Origin: Rhodocyclaceae bacterium
GTDB taxonomy: Bacteria > Pseudomonadota > Gammaproteobacteria > Burkholderiales > Rhodocyclaceae
DNA length: 64,000 nt
Assembly: GCA_008933825.1 (NCBI GenBank)
Contig: WBUF01000006.1
Coordinates: forward strand, 1-64,000
Direction: 5' to 3'
Part shown: piece by piece, positions 1 to 8,218 of the stretch
Layout: every line of letters starts with the position of its first letter
Position numbering within the stretch: the stretch's first letter is position 1
The notes under the pieces: generated by a model
What the model was told of the DNA's origin: nothing
Seen by the model: the letters and a program-made list of their open reading frames with translations, nothing else
Databases searched by the model: none
Program-made: the position numbers and the translations under genes

Positions 1-2
1 GC

Positions 3-908
3 GCCGAGGAAGACACGCCCACCCGCCACCGCGAGCCGCAGCACCGCTACGACGAGTGGGACTGGCGCCGCCGCGCCTATCGCCGCGGCTGGTGCCATCT
101 CTTCGAGGTGGACCTGCCGCCGGGCGATCCCGGCTACGTGGCAAAAGTCAGTCTCGACAACACGGCGGCGATCCGCCGCATCCGCCGCCGCTTCGAGATG
201 CTGAGGGGCGAAGACCGCCTGCTCGGCCGCCAGCCCGAGGGCGAGGAGATCGACATCGACGCCCTGGTCGAGGCGGCGGGCGAGCGCGCCGCCGGCGCCG
301 AGCCGCAGGCGCGGCTGTACAGCCGCCGCATCCGCAGCGAGCGCTCGCTGGCGGCGATGTTCATGGTGGACATGAGCGGCTCGACCAAGGGCTGGGTGAA
401 CGACGCCGAGCGCGAATCGCTGGTGATGCTCTGCGAGGCGCTGGAGGCGCTCGGCGACGCCTATGCCATCTACGGCTTTTCCGGCTGGACGCGCACGCGC
501 TGCGACATCTACCCGGTGAAGCGCTTCGCTGACGCCTACGACGCCGCCGTGCGCGGCCGCATTGCCGCCATCGCGGCGAAGGACTACACGCGCATGGGCG
601 TGGCGATCCGCCACCTGACGCAGCTGCTCGCGGACCAGCCGGCGCGCCACCGCCTGCTGGTGACGCTCTCCGACGGCCGCCCCGACGACTTCGGCGACGA
701 GTACCGCGGCCACTACGGCATCGAGGACACGCGCCGCGCCCTGCAGGAGGCGCACGAGCGCGGCGTGAGGAGCTACTGCGTCACCATCGACCGCCACGGC
801 GCCGACTACCTGCCGCGCCTCTACGGCCCGGCGCGCTACACCGTGCTCGACGACGCGAAGAAGCTGCCGCTGAAGATCGCCGACATCTACCGCCGGCTGG
901 CGACCTGA
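3..908 (+). CDS. CbbO/NorD-family von Willebrand A protein, 5'-truncated by the window edge
   Basis: The frame is already open at the first bases (tryptophan-rich stretch with YDEWDW), so the gene starts left of the window; about 300 C-terminal residues remain. The VWA domain begins at MVDMSGSTKGW, a MIDAS DxSxS-type metal site, with the later MIDAS Thr in DYTRMG and Asp in LSDGRPDD. CbbO and NorD proteins pair with MoxR-type AAA+ ATPases (CbbQ/NorQ) to activate RuBisCO or nitric oxide reductase. The MSGSTKGW motif looks more CbbO-like to me, but the partner gene is out of view, so I assign the family only. A 26-nt dispersed repeat lies in frame at 143-168, encoding KVSLDNTAA. The 3' end overlaps the convergent kinase gene by 22 nt. 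Confidence 0.8.
   Translation, partial: AEEDTPTRHREPQHRYDEWDWRRRAYRRGWCHLFEVDLPPGDPGYVAKVSLDNTAAIRRIRRRFEMLRGEDRLLGRQPEGEEIDIDALVEAAGERAAGAEPQARLYSRRIRSERSLAAMFMVDMSGSTKGWVNDAERESLVMLCEALEALGDAYAIYGFSGWTRTRCDIYPVKRFADAYDAAVRGRIAAIAAKDYTRMGVAIRHLTQLLADQPARHRLLVTLSDGRPDDFGDEYRGHYGIEDTRRALQEAHERGVRSYCVTIDRHGADYLPRLYGPARYTVLDDAKKLPLKIADIYRRLAT
143..168 (+). repeat. 26-nt dispersed element, copy 1 (in-frame, CbbO/NorD gene)
   Basis: Perfect head AAAAGTCAGT, nine bases, perfect tail ACGGCGG. It is sense to the host gene and read as K-V-S-L-D-N-T-A-A. Confidence 0.9.
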
Positions 909-3340
909 GCCGCGGGCGCGCGCCGGATGGCGGGCGCGGCGAGCGTCAAGCGCGTCTCGACCAGGCCGTCCGCCGTCTCGAGGTGGCCGATCGCCATGCC
1001 TTGCGGGGACATCAGCGAGCGCACCAGGGCGAGCCCGGTGCCGAGCCCCTTGCCCTGGGCGACATCGAGCCCCTGCGGCGGCAGGCGGCCCGCGTTGCGA
1101 ACCGTCAGGCGGGCGCCGGCCTCGTCGCATTCGAGCTCGATGGCAGGGGCTGCCGTGCCAGTCCGGTGCCGCACGGCGTTGGTCAGCAGCTCGTTCACGA
1201 CCAGCGCCACCGGCACTGCTTCCTCATCGGGCACCACAAACACGCAGGCTTCGTCGTCGGGGCAAGGCCGTCCGAAGCACTGTTCGTCGCGCGCCTCCAG
1301 CTTCAGCGGCAAGCGGTGCAGGCTGCCGAGGAAGGCGAGGATCTCGCGCAGCAGCCCGCGCAGGCTGACCTGGCCGTGCTCCGTGCGGCCCTGCAGGCCA
1401 TGCACGATGGAGATGGCGTTGATCTGCGCAATGGTTTCTTCCAGCATCGCCTCCGGCCCTTGCCGGTCGGCGATCTGCCGGCGCAGCAGGCCGGCCAGGC
1501 CCTGCAGGTGGTTCTTGATGCGGTGGTGCACCTCGCGCACCAGGGTGTCGCGCTGCCGCCGGGCATAGTCGAGGCGCTGCGCCTCGGCCTCGCGCCGCTC
1601 CGTGATGTCCTGGGCGACGCCGACCGTCCCGAGGTGCGTGCCGTCCGCCCCCTGGATGCGCGCCACGCTCAGCAGCACCCAGACCAGGCTGCCGTCCTTG
1701 CGCTCGTAGCGCTTTTCCAGTGAGACGGCGTCGCTGTCGCCGCTGCGCACGAGGGCGACGAGGTCGAGGTTGGCCTCGATGTCCTCGCGGTGAGTGAATT
1801 CGGCGAAGCGCCTGCCGATGAGCTCCGCCTCGCCATAGCCGAGCATGCGGCACTGCTCCCGGTTGACCATCAGAAAGCGCCCCTCGGCATCCGCGATGGC
1901 GATGCCGACCGGCGCGCTGTCGAAGACGGCGCGCAGGCGCGCCTCGCTTTGCGCCAGCGCCAGCTCGGCCGCCATGCGCTCGGTGACGTCGTGCGCCTGA
2001 TAGGAGAGGCCGTCGACCTCGGGATCGTCGAAGAGGCTGGTGAAGGCGGCCTCCATGAGCCGCCAGCCGTCGCGGTCGTGCAGCAGGCGATGGCGCACGC
2101 GCTGCGGGACGCCGGGCCGCTCGAGCGCCGCCTTGCGCGCGGCCTCGACCGCGGCGACATCGTCCGGATGCACCCGGGCGGCGCCGGTGGCGATCGGCTC
2201 CCCTTCCGCGGGGTGGCCGACATAGATCGCGGCGGAGGGCGTGGCGTAGCGCACCCGCATGTCGCGATCGAACAGCAGGCCGATGTCCGTCGCTTGCTCG
2301 TTCAGCTTGCGCAGGCGCGCCTCGCTCGAGCGCAGGGCCTGCTGCGCGGCATCGGCCCGCGCGAGCGCGAGCGCCTTTTCCCGGTGGCGCCGCCACTCCG
2401 CCAGGCCGATGCCGGCAGCAAGGAGCAGCAGCGCGCTCAGCCCGCCGGACCACAGCCCCGTCCGGTTGAGCGGGGCGGCGACCTCGGCGCGATCCTGCTT
2501 GGCGACGACGAGCCAGTCGATGCCGGGCACGGAGTCGGCATGGGCCATCACCGCCACGTCGCGGTAGTCGCGGCCGTCCAGCGGGCCGGCTGTGCCCCGC
2601 GCCGCCAGGGCCGCCGGGCGCAGTGGGTGGGCGGCTTCGATCGAGAGTTCGCCGGGCCGGGCGTACAGCGGCGTGTTGAGGGCGCGCAGTACCGCGCCGC
2701 GCCGCTCGAAAATGCCCACCTCGCGGCTCTTGATCCGCCCCCGGTTGACGGCGGCGAGCGGGTCGATCGCCGCGAGGGCATCGACGAGCAGCACGACGCT
2801 GCCGGCGCGGGCGCGGCCGTTGACCACCGGCGCGACGATCTGCAGCAGCAGGCGCGTGGCGGCATTTTCCTTGCGCAGCCGCAGGGAGGCGATGCGCAGC
2901 GGGCCGCCGGCGGCGAATGCGCCGTTGTCGGCGACTACGGCCGCGATCTCGTCGTCGTCGATCTCGCCGGCCGCAAGGCGCAACCGGGCCGCCGCGTCGA
3001 ACAGGAGCACCGCCTCGCAGCGGTAGCCGGCGCGCACCAGCTCGAGCTGGCGCCGGCCGTCGGCCAGCCGCGCCGCGTCCGGGGCGGCGGCCAGGGCGTC
3101 GCGGACAAAAGTCAGTCCCGCCAGCACGGCGGCATCGCTGCGCAGATCGTCCAGCCAGAGCTGGATGCGCTGGACCTTCGCCTCCCCGATGGCCGCCAGC
3201 TCGCGCCGGTGCGCGGCGATCTCGCTCTGTCGGTAGGCCTCGAAGGCGAAGAACCACAGCGCGGCCACGGCCGCGGCCAGCAGCAGGAAGGCGGCGACCG
3301 GCCGGCGGGCGGATGCGGCGGGGGGCGGGGCGGTGGTCAT
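887..3340 (-). CDS. Membrane PAS-domain sensor histidine kinase (HisKA_2 type)
   Basis: An 817-residue orphan sensor kinase. The start is placed at the ATG directly before MTTAPPPAAS, because the open frame further upstream runs into the divergent thrH gene and is not protein-like. TM1 is about residues 13-33 and TM2 about 293-313, bracketing an extracytoplasmic sensing region. Two PAS segments follow (roughly 345-450 and 470-590; the second ends in the PAC-type VGVAQDITERREAE). The phospho-acceptor box EVHHRIKNHLQGL near residue 603 is the HisKA_2 type, followed by a HATPase domain. No response regulator is adjacent, so the output pathway is unknown. A dispersed-repeat copy at 3107-3132 is read on this strand as AVLAGLTF, close after TM1. 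Confidence 0.85.
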   Translation of the reverse strand: MTTAPPPAASARRPVAAFLLLAAAVAALWFFAFEAYRQSEIAAHRRELAAIGEAKVQRIQLWLDDLRSDAAVLAGLTFVRDALAAAPDAARLADGRRQLELVRAGYRCEAVLLFDAAARLRLAAGEIDDDEIAAVVADNGAFAAGGPLRIASLRLRKENAATRLLLQIVAPVVNGRARAGSVVLLVDALAAIDPLAAVNRGRIKSREVGIFERRGAVLRALNTPLYARPGELSIEAAHPLRPAALAARGTAGPLDGRDYRDVAVMAHADSVPGIDWLVVAKQDRAEVAAPLNRTGLWSGGLSALLLLAAGIGLAEWRRHREKALALARADAAQQALRSSEARLRKLNEQATDIGLLFDRDMRVRYATPSAAIYVGHPAEGEPIATGAARVHPDDVAAVEAARKAALERPGVPQRVRHRLLHDRDGWRLMEAAFTSLFDDPEVDGLSYQAHDVTERMAAELALAQSEARLRAVFDSAPVGIAIADAEGRFLMVNREQCRMLGYGEAELIGRRFAEFTHREDIEANLDLVALVRSGDSDAVSLEKRYERKDGSLVWVLLSVARIQGADGTHLGTVGVAQDITERREAEAQRLDYARRQRDTLVREVHHRIKNHLQGLAGLLRRQIADRQGPEAMLEETIAQINAISIVHGLQGRTEHGQVSLRGLLREILAFLGSLHRLPLKLEARDEQCFGRPCPDDEACVFVVPDEEAVPVALVVNELLTNAVRHRTGTAAPAIELECDEAGARLTVRNAGRLPPQGLDVAQGKGLGTGLALVRSLMSPQGMAIGHLETADGLVETRLTLAAPAIRRAPAAQVASRR
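3107..3132 (+). repeat. 26-nt dispersed element, copy 2 (antisense, inside the sensor kinase)
   Basis: Perfect head AAAAGTCAGT, nine bases (cccgccagc) and perfect tail ACGGCGG. It is translated from the minus strand as AVLAGLTF. Confidence 0.9.
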
Positions 3341-3446
3341 CGGCGATGTCGGGCGAAGGCGCTCCCGGCCGATATTACTCCCGCGGCGGCGCTCGTTGGA
3401 GAGGCGAATTCGGCTAAAATGCGCCACCCTTGTCAGGAGAAACGAA

Positions 3447-4055
3447 GTGCAGCTGGCATGCCTGGACCTCGAAGGCGTTCTGATTCCGGAAATCTGGATC
3501 GAGTTCTCGAAGCGGACCAACATCCCCGAGCTGGCGCGCACCACGCGCGACGAGCCGGACTACGACCGGCTGATGCAGGGGCGCCTGGCGCTGCTCGCGC
3601 AGCACCGGCTCGGCCTGCCCGACATCCAGAAGGTCATCGCGGAGATGGGCCCGCTGCCCGGCGCGCCGGCCTTCCTCGACTGGCTGCGCGAGCGCTTCCA
3701 GGTGATCATCCTGTCCGACACCTTCTACGAGTTCGCCATGCCGCTGATGCGCCAGCTCGGCTACCCGGCGCTGTTCTGCCACAAGCTGGTGGTGGACGAT
3801 GCCGGCTTCGTGCGCGACTACGTCCTGCGCATGCCGGAGCAGAAGCGCGAGTCGGTGAAGGCCTTCAGGTCGATCAACTTCAAGGTCATCGCCGCCGGCG
3901 ATTCCTACAACGACACCGCCATGCTGGCCGCGGCCGACGCCGGCATCCTCTACCGCCCGCCGCAGAACGTCATCGACGAATTCCCGCAGTTTCCGGTGAC
4001 GCGCAGCTACGACGAGCTGGCCGCCGCCTTCGAGGCGGCCGGGCGCAGGATCTGA
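3447..4055 (+). CDS. thrH: ThrH phosphoserine/homoserine phosphotransferase
   Basis: A 202-residue HAD-superfamily enzyme. In the characterised Pseudomonas homologue it dephosphorylates phosphoserine and can transfer phosphate to homoserine, linking serine and threonine synthesis. HAD motif I is ACLDLEGVLIPEIW near the N-terminus, motif II is ILSDTFYEF and motif III/IV is AAGDSYNDTAML. The GTG at 3447 is chosen over the upstream ATG at 3333 because a purine-rich SD (CAGGAGA, 3434-3440) precedes it and the length then matches the family (about 205 aa). A TAAAAT hexamer at 3415-3420 may be its -10. Divergent from the kinase, convergent with hdrB. Confidence 0.93.
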   Translation: MQLACLDLEGVLIPEIWIEFSKRTNIPELARTTRDEPDYDRLMQGRLALLAQHRLGLPDIQKVIAEMGPLPGAPAFLDWLRERFQVIILSDTFYEFAMPLMRQLGYPALFCHKLVVDDAGFVRDYVLRMPEQKRESVKAFRSINFKVIAAGDSYNDTAMLAAADAGILYRPPQNVIDEFPQFPVTRSYDELAAAFEAAGRRI

Positions 4056-4062
4056 ATCGTCC

Positions 4063-4088
4063 CCGCCGTGCCGCGGGGACTGACTTTT
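4063..4088 (-). repeat. 26-nt dispersed element, copy 3 (intergenic, after thrH)
   Basis: Reverse orientation, with perfect head and tail; the nine central bases allow a CCCCGC/GCGGGG hairpin. It lies just after the thrH stop, before the convergent hdrB end. Confidence 0.9.
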
Positions 4089-4155
4089 AGTTCCGACATC
4101 ACGCCCGCAGGCGGGCATGAGTCTCCACTGAAACTTCGTTTTGCCAACGAGAGGG

Positions 4156-4218
4156 AAGCCGCGCAGCGGCTGAACCGCCGTCACCCCTTCCCCCGGGGAA
4201 GGGGACGGGGGATAGGTT
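4156..4218 (+). repeat. Double-hairpin intergenic repeat, copy A
   Basis: Hairpin 1 is GCCGC-GCA-GCGGC. It is followed by TGAACC, GTCACC, hairpin 2 (CCCCTTCC...GGAAGGGG) and a G-rich tail ending ATAGGTTG. The same module recurs at 5778, 8151 and 49721. Here it sits right after the hdrB stop, where hairpin 2 could act as a 3' stabiliser or terminator for the convergent transcripts. Confidence 0.8.
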
Positions 4219-4222
4219 GTCG

Positions 4223-5119
4223 TTACTTCTTCGCGATCTCTTCCAGCTTCGTCGCCTTGATGAGCTGGCCGTCGAGGCCGGCCTCCTTGGCGCTGCCGCC
4301 GTAGGCGACGGTCATCAGCTGGGAGTAGTAGAGCACCGGCATGCTGAACTTGGTGCCCTGCTTCTTGTTGATCTCGCTCTGGTAGATTTCGACGTTGGCC
4401 TGGCACAGCGGGCAGGGCGTGACGATCATCTCGGCGCCGTGGTCGTAGGCCGACTCGACGATGTCGCGGATCTGCTTCTGCGATTTCTCCGGCTCGGAGA
4501 AGGCCAGCGCGCCGCCGCAGCAGGTGACCTTCTGGTCGTAGGGCACGGCCTCGCCGCCGACGGTCTCGACCAGCTTGTCGAGGTACACCGGGTTCTCGAA
4601 GGACTCGCCGGCGATGCCGAAGGGGCGGTTGGTCTGGCAGCCGACGTAGCCGGCGAACTTGATGCCTTCCAGCGGCTTCACCACCGGCTGCTTGAGGGCG
4701 TCGTAGCCGAGGTCCTCGATCAGCACCTCGACCATGTGGCGCACCGGCGTCGTGCCCTGGTACTGCAGCCCGGCGGCGGCCAGCGCTTCATTCGTTTCCT
4801 TGAGCAGCACCTCGCTGTGGTCGAGGCGCTCCTTCACCTCGCGCTGGGCCAGCCAGCAGGCGGCGCAGGTGGCGACCATCTCCTTGCCCGGCAGGTGCGT
4901 CTCGGCCAGGGCGAAGTTGCGCGCCGAAAGCGCCAGGCGCGGCAGTTCGCCGCCCTCGGCGTAGCCGATCGAGGCGCCGCAGCAGTTCCAGTCGGGGATC
5001 TCGGTGATGGTGACGTCGAGCTTGTCGCACATGGCGTTCACCGACGTCAGGTAGTTCGAGGCCGAGGCCTTCGACTGCGAGGAGCAGCCGGGGTAGAACG
5101 CGTATTCTTTCTTTGCCAT
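4223..5119 (-). CDS. hdrB: HdrB-like CCG-domain iron-sulfur subunit
   Basis: 298 residues with two CCG domains: PGC...NCCGASIG...CAAC and TCCGGALAF...CPLC. In methanogen HdrB these cysteines bind the noncubane [4Fe-4S] clusters that reduce heterodisulfide. In sulfur oxidisers and some sulfate reducers, HdrB and HdrC replace the membrane subunit QmoC beside QmoAB. Here the gene closes the operon qmoA-qmoB-hdrC-hdrB, 13 nt after hdrC, so I infer that it hands electrons between QmoAB and a quinone-linked acceptor. No membrane segment is visible, so contact with the quinone pool must involve another protein. Confidence 0.9.
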   Translation of the reverse strand: MAKKEYAFYPGCSSQSKASASNYLTSVNAMCDKLDVTITEIPDWNCCGASIGYAEGGELPRLALSARNFALAETHLPGKEMVATCAACWLAQREVKERLDHSEVLLKETNEALAAAGLQYQGTTPVRHMVEVLIEDLGYDALKQPVVKPLEGIKFAGYVGCQTNRPFGIAGESFENPVYLDKLVETVGGEAVPYDQKVTCCGGALAFSEPEKSQKQIRDIVESAYDHGAEMIVTPCPLCQANVEIYQSEINKKQGTKFSMPVLYYSQLMTVAYGGSAKEAGLDGQLIKATKLEEIAKK

Positions 5120-5132
5120 ATCCGTCGCTCCG

Positions 5133-5756
5133 TTACTTGGCGAAGCCCTTCTTGCGGTCTTCGATCTGGCGCGCCTTCTCGATCATCGCCTTGAAGCCGG
5201 CCTGATCCTTGACGCCATGGCCGCCGAGGATCTCCATCGGGTTGAGGCGCCTGGCCTTGACGAGACCCAGGCCGACCGCCTGCATGTTGAGGGCGTTCTT
5301 GATGCCCTGCACGAAGCCGTCCTTGAAGTAGAGGGCGAGAGAGAAGGTCAGTTCGTTCACGCGGCCCTTCTTGATCAGGTTGTTCCAGAACAGCGTTGCC
5401 GTCTCGCGCGTCGGCTGACCCTTCGGGGCGATGCCCAGCCGGTGCGCGTAGTTGGCGAGGCCGTGCATGATGTGGGTGATCGGCAGCTTGCGCGGGCAGC
5501 GCACGATGCAGTTGTAGCAGGAGGTGCACATCCACATCGAGTCGGAGGCGAGCACTTCCTCGCGTTTTCCCGCGCGGATCATCATGAAGAGCTCCTGCGG
5601 CGGATGTGCCCAGGCGTTGCCGAGCGGGCAGGAGCCGGCGCAGACGCCGCACTGCATGCACATGCGCACCCAGTGGCCTTCCTCGACGTTGGCCTCGACT
5701 TCCTTGAGGAAGCTGTTCTTGTACTTGGCGATGGCGGTTTGGTTCGCGGTGGTCAT
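5133..5756 (-). CDS. hdrC: HdrC-like ferredoxin subunit
   Basis: 207 residues with two [4Fe-4S] motifs, CMQCGVCAGSCPLG and CTSCYNCIVRCPRK, as in HdrC and the N-terminal half of QmoC. The QmoC membrane cytochrome b-like half is absent, so this is a soluble subunit acting with HdrB. I use the ATG at 5756 (MTTANQ), preceded by AAAGGG; in-frame ATGs at 5762 and 5774 are alternatives. It sits between qmoB (gap filled by repeat copy B) and hdrB. Confidence 0.9.
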   Translation of the reverse strand: MTTANQTAIAKYKNSFLKEVEANVEEGHWVRMCMQCGVCAGSCPLGNAWAHPPQELFMMIRAGKREEVLASDSMWMCTSCYNCIVRCPRKLPITHIMHGLANYAHRLGIAPKGQPTRETATLFWNNLIKKGRVNELTFSLALYFKDGFVQGIKNALNMQAVGLGLVKARRLNPMEILGGHGVKDQAGFKAMIEKARQIEDRKKGFAK

Positions 5757-5777
5757 TCTCATCAGCCCTTTCACATG

Positions 5778-5843
5778 GAAGCCGCGCCAGCGGCTGAACC
5801 ATCGTCACCCCTTTCCTTGGGAAAGGGGATGGGGGATAGGTCG
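5778..5843 (+). repeat. Double-hairpin intergenic repeat, copy B (qmoB-hdrC gap)
   Basis: Hairpin 1 is GCCGC-GCCA-GCGGC, then TGAACC, GTCACC, hairpin 2 CCCCTTTCC...GGAAAGGGG and tail GGGGGATAGG. It fills the whole gap between the qmoB stop and the hdrC start. Confidence 0.8.
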
Positions 5844-5850
5844 TTCATTG

Positions 5851-8103
5851 TCAGCCGAAGCCTTTCATCGGTGACAAACCAATCTCTTTGATTTGGTCGA
5901 CGTACTCGTTGATCAGCTTCACCACGCGGGCGTTGTCCGTGATCGCCACCTCCAGCGTCTGCACGCGCTCGGTCTCGAGGCCGAGCTGCTTCAGCGTGTC
6001 GTCGATCTTGCTCATGCGGTAGAAGGCCATCTCCGAGCCCTTGACGAAGTGGCACTGGTAGTCGTCGCCCTTCTTGCAGCCCATCATCATCACGCCGTCG
6101 TAGCCGGAGTTGAGCGCATCGGTGATCCAGATGGTGTTCACCGAACCGAGGCAGCGCACCGGAATCGCGCGCACGAAGGCCGAGTAGCTCAGGCGCTGGA
6201 TGCCGGCCATGTCGAGCGCCGGGTAGGCGTCGTTCTCGCAGGCGAGGATCAGGATGCGCGGCTTCTCCTCGAACTCGTCGGGGATGTTGACCGCCTTGAT
6301 CTGCATGCCGACGGTGTCGCAGGAGTAGTTCTCGAAGGAGATGACGCGCACCGGGCACGCCCCCATGCAGGTGCCGCAGCGGCGGCAGCGCTCCTCGTTG
6401 AACTTCGGGAAGCGCTTCTCGTCCTCGTCGATGGCGCCGAAGGGGCACTCCACGGTGCAGCGCTTGCACTGCGTGCAGCCCTCGAGGCGCGCGGTCGGGA
6501 AGGAGAGGTCCCAGGCGCGCGGATGGGCGGCACGGCCCTTTTCGACGTTCTCCACCGCCTGGATCGCCTTCAGCGCGGCGCCGGTGGCGTCTTCGGTGGC
6601 CTGCAGCATGTCCATCGGCCGGCGCGTCGGTCCCGCGGCATAGATGCCGGTGCGGCGCGTTTCATACGGGAAGCAGATGAAGTGCGAGTCGGCGAAGCCG
6701 TACTTGAACTGCGGCATGTCCGGGCCCTGGCGGTAGTCCAGGTTGAGCACCGAGATCTTCTGCAGTTCGCCCTTCTTGATCTTTGCCGCCTCGTCGCCGC
6801 TTTCTGCGGCGGTGACGGTGGCGGTCCACTCGTCGAGGTTCACGCCGGCGTTCGGCACCTGGCCGGTGGCGAGCACGACGAGGTCGGCGTCGATGCTGGC
6901 GCCTTCATTCAGGATGAGGTCCTTGAAGTCGACCTTGCATCCGTCGCCGCCCGTCACCTTGGACGCCTTGCCCTTGGTGAAGATCACGCCCTTGTCCTGG
7001 GCGCTGCGGTAGAAGTCCTCGCCCATGCCCGGCACGCGCAGGTCCTGGTACATCACCACGGTGTCGATGTCGGGATTCTGGTCCTTGAAGTAGGTCGCCT
7101 GCTTGATGCTGGTGGCGCAGCAGTGGCCCGAGCAGTAGGCCAGGTGCTGGCCCGTGGTGTCGCGCTGGCCGGCGCATTGCACGAAGACGACGGATTTCAC
7201 TTCCTTGCCGTCGGCGCGCTTGATCGGCCCGCCGTCGGCGGCTTTCGCCAGCGCTTCCAGCCCGGCCTGGTCCACGACGTTGGCCTGGCCGCCGCCGAGT
7301 TCCGGCAGTTTATTGATGTCGTAGGTCGTGAAGCCGGTGGCCTGGACGATCGAACCGCAGAGCTCTTCGGCAACGGATCCCGATTCCTGGGCGATTTTCA
7401 CGGCGAAGCGGCCGGGTGCGCCGGCGGTCTCGGTCACGGTGGAATTCAGGTGCACCTTGATCTTCGGGTTGGCGGAAACCTTCGCCGCCAGTTCCGCCGC
7501 GCCGACCGGCTGGGCGTCGGCGTAGGGCGCGGCGAAGGGCACGCGCTTCCACAGATTGGTGGCGAAACCGCCGAGGGCGCCGGACTTCTCGACCAGCGCC
7601 ACCTCGTAGCCGGCCTCGGCCGCGGCCAGCGCCGCCGTCATGCCGGACAGGCCGCCGCCGACGACGAGGATCTTCTTGCTCGAGGACTCCTTGACGTTGC
7701 CGCCCGGCACCTTCATCTTCTTGACCTCGGCGCAGCCCATGCGCACGTAGTCCTCGGCCATCTCCTGGCGCACCTCGTCGTGCTCGGAGCCTTCGGCGAC
7801 GACCCAGATGACGCCTTCGCGCAGGTTGGCGCGCGAGACGGCGGCGGTGGGGAAGCTGAAGGCCTCGGCCTTGGCGCGGCGTGAGCAGGCAGCGATGCAC
7901 AGGTGCGTGACGCCGTCGTTGGCGATGTCGTCGCGGATCATCTGCACGCCTTCGGCATTGCAGAGGAAGGGGTGGCTTTTCACCAGCGCCATCTTGCCCT
8001 CTTTCTGGGCGATCTTTTCCAGGGTCGGCACGTCGAGCTTGTCGCCGATGCCGCAGCCGGAGCAGACATAGGCGGCGTACTTGGGAGTGGCGGGGGCGTT
8101 CAT
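5851..8103 (-). CDS. qmoB: QmoB: HdrA-like flavoprotein with MvhD domain
   Basis: 750 residues. An N-terminal Cys motif (CSGCGIGDKLD) is followed by a FAD-binding HdrA core (GGGLSGMTAALAAAEAG around residue 125). Two ferredoxin motifs come next (CTQCKRCTVECP and CRRCGTCMGACP) and a C-terminal MvhD-like domain (LILACENDAYPALDMAG). This is the QmoB layout, in which HdrA and MvhD are fused. QmoAB exchanges electrons with APS reductase; in sulfur oxidisers the flow runs from APS reductase toward quinone. The ATG at 8103 is chosen because GGAGG stands 4 nt upstream, within a predicted hairpin (8104-8136). Confidence 0.92.
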   Translation of the reverse strand: MNAPATPKYAAYVCSGCGIGDKLDVPTLEKIAQKEGKMALVKSHPFLCNAEGVQMIRDDIANDGVTHLCIAACSRRAKAEAFSFPTAAVSRANLREGVIWVVAEGSEHDEVRQEMAEDYVRMGCAEVKKMKVPGGNVKESSSKKILVVGGGLSGMTAALAAAEAGYEVALVEKSGALGGFATNLWKRVPFAAPYADAQPVGAAELAAKVSANPKIKVHLNSTVTETAGAPGRFAVKIAQESGSVAEELCGSIVQATGFTTYDINKLPELGGGQANVVDQAGLEALAKAADGGPIKRADGKEVKSVVFVQCAGQRDTTGQHLAYCSGHCCATSIKQATYFKDQNPDIDTVVMYQDLRVPGMGEDFYRSAQDKGVIFTKGKASKVTGGDGCKVDFKDLILNEGASIDADLVVLATGQVPNAGVNLDEWTATVTAAESGDEAAKIKKGELQKISVLNLDYRQGPDMPQFKYGFADSHFICFPYETRRTGIYAAGPTRRPMDMLQATEDATGAALKAIQAVENVEKGRAAHPRAWDLSFPTARLEGCTQCKRCTVECPFGAIDEDEKRFPKFNEERCRRCGTCMGACPVRVISFENYSCDTVGMQIKAVNIPDEFEEKPRILILACENDAYPALDMAGIQRLSYSAFVRAIPVRCLGSVNTIWITDALNSGYDGVMMMGCKKGDDYQCHFVKGSEMAFYRMSKIDDTLKQLGLETERVQTLEVAITDNARVVKLINEYVDQIKEIGLSPMKGFG

Positions 8104-8136
8104 GCTGCCTCCGCCGGGCCGCCCCAAGGAGGCAGC
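8104..8136 (-). promoter_or_regulatory. Hairpin overlapping the qmoB ribosome-binding site
   Basis: The 9-bp arms GCTGCCTCC and GGAGGCAGC are perfect inverted repeats around a 15-nt G/C-rich loop. On the qmoB mRNA the second arm contains the GGAGG SD immediately before the ATG, so folding would hide it. It could equally be a repeat remnant; the regulatory role is inferred. Confidence 0.45.
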
Positions 8137-8150
8137 GAGTCAACAAACCG

Positions 8151-8216
8151 GAGCGGGCGCAGCCCGCGAACCAATGTCACCCCCTTCCGCGGGAAGGGGG
8201 GCGGGGGGAAGGTTGT
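8151..8216 (+). repeat. Double-hairpin intergenic repeat, copy C (qmoA-qmoB gap)
   Basis: Hairpin 1 is GCGGGC-GCA-GCCCGC, then GAACC, GTCACC, hairpin 2 CCCCCTTCC...GGAAGGGGG and tail GGGGGGAAGGTTG. It occupies the gap between the qmoA stop and the qmoB start. Confidence 0.8.
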
Positions 8217-8218
8217 GT

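Noticed and set aside
5893..7884. 663-codon open frame antisense to qmoB
   Set aside because: Antisense shadow; no family motif, and it contradicts the strong QmoB evidence on the minus strand.
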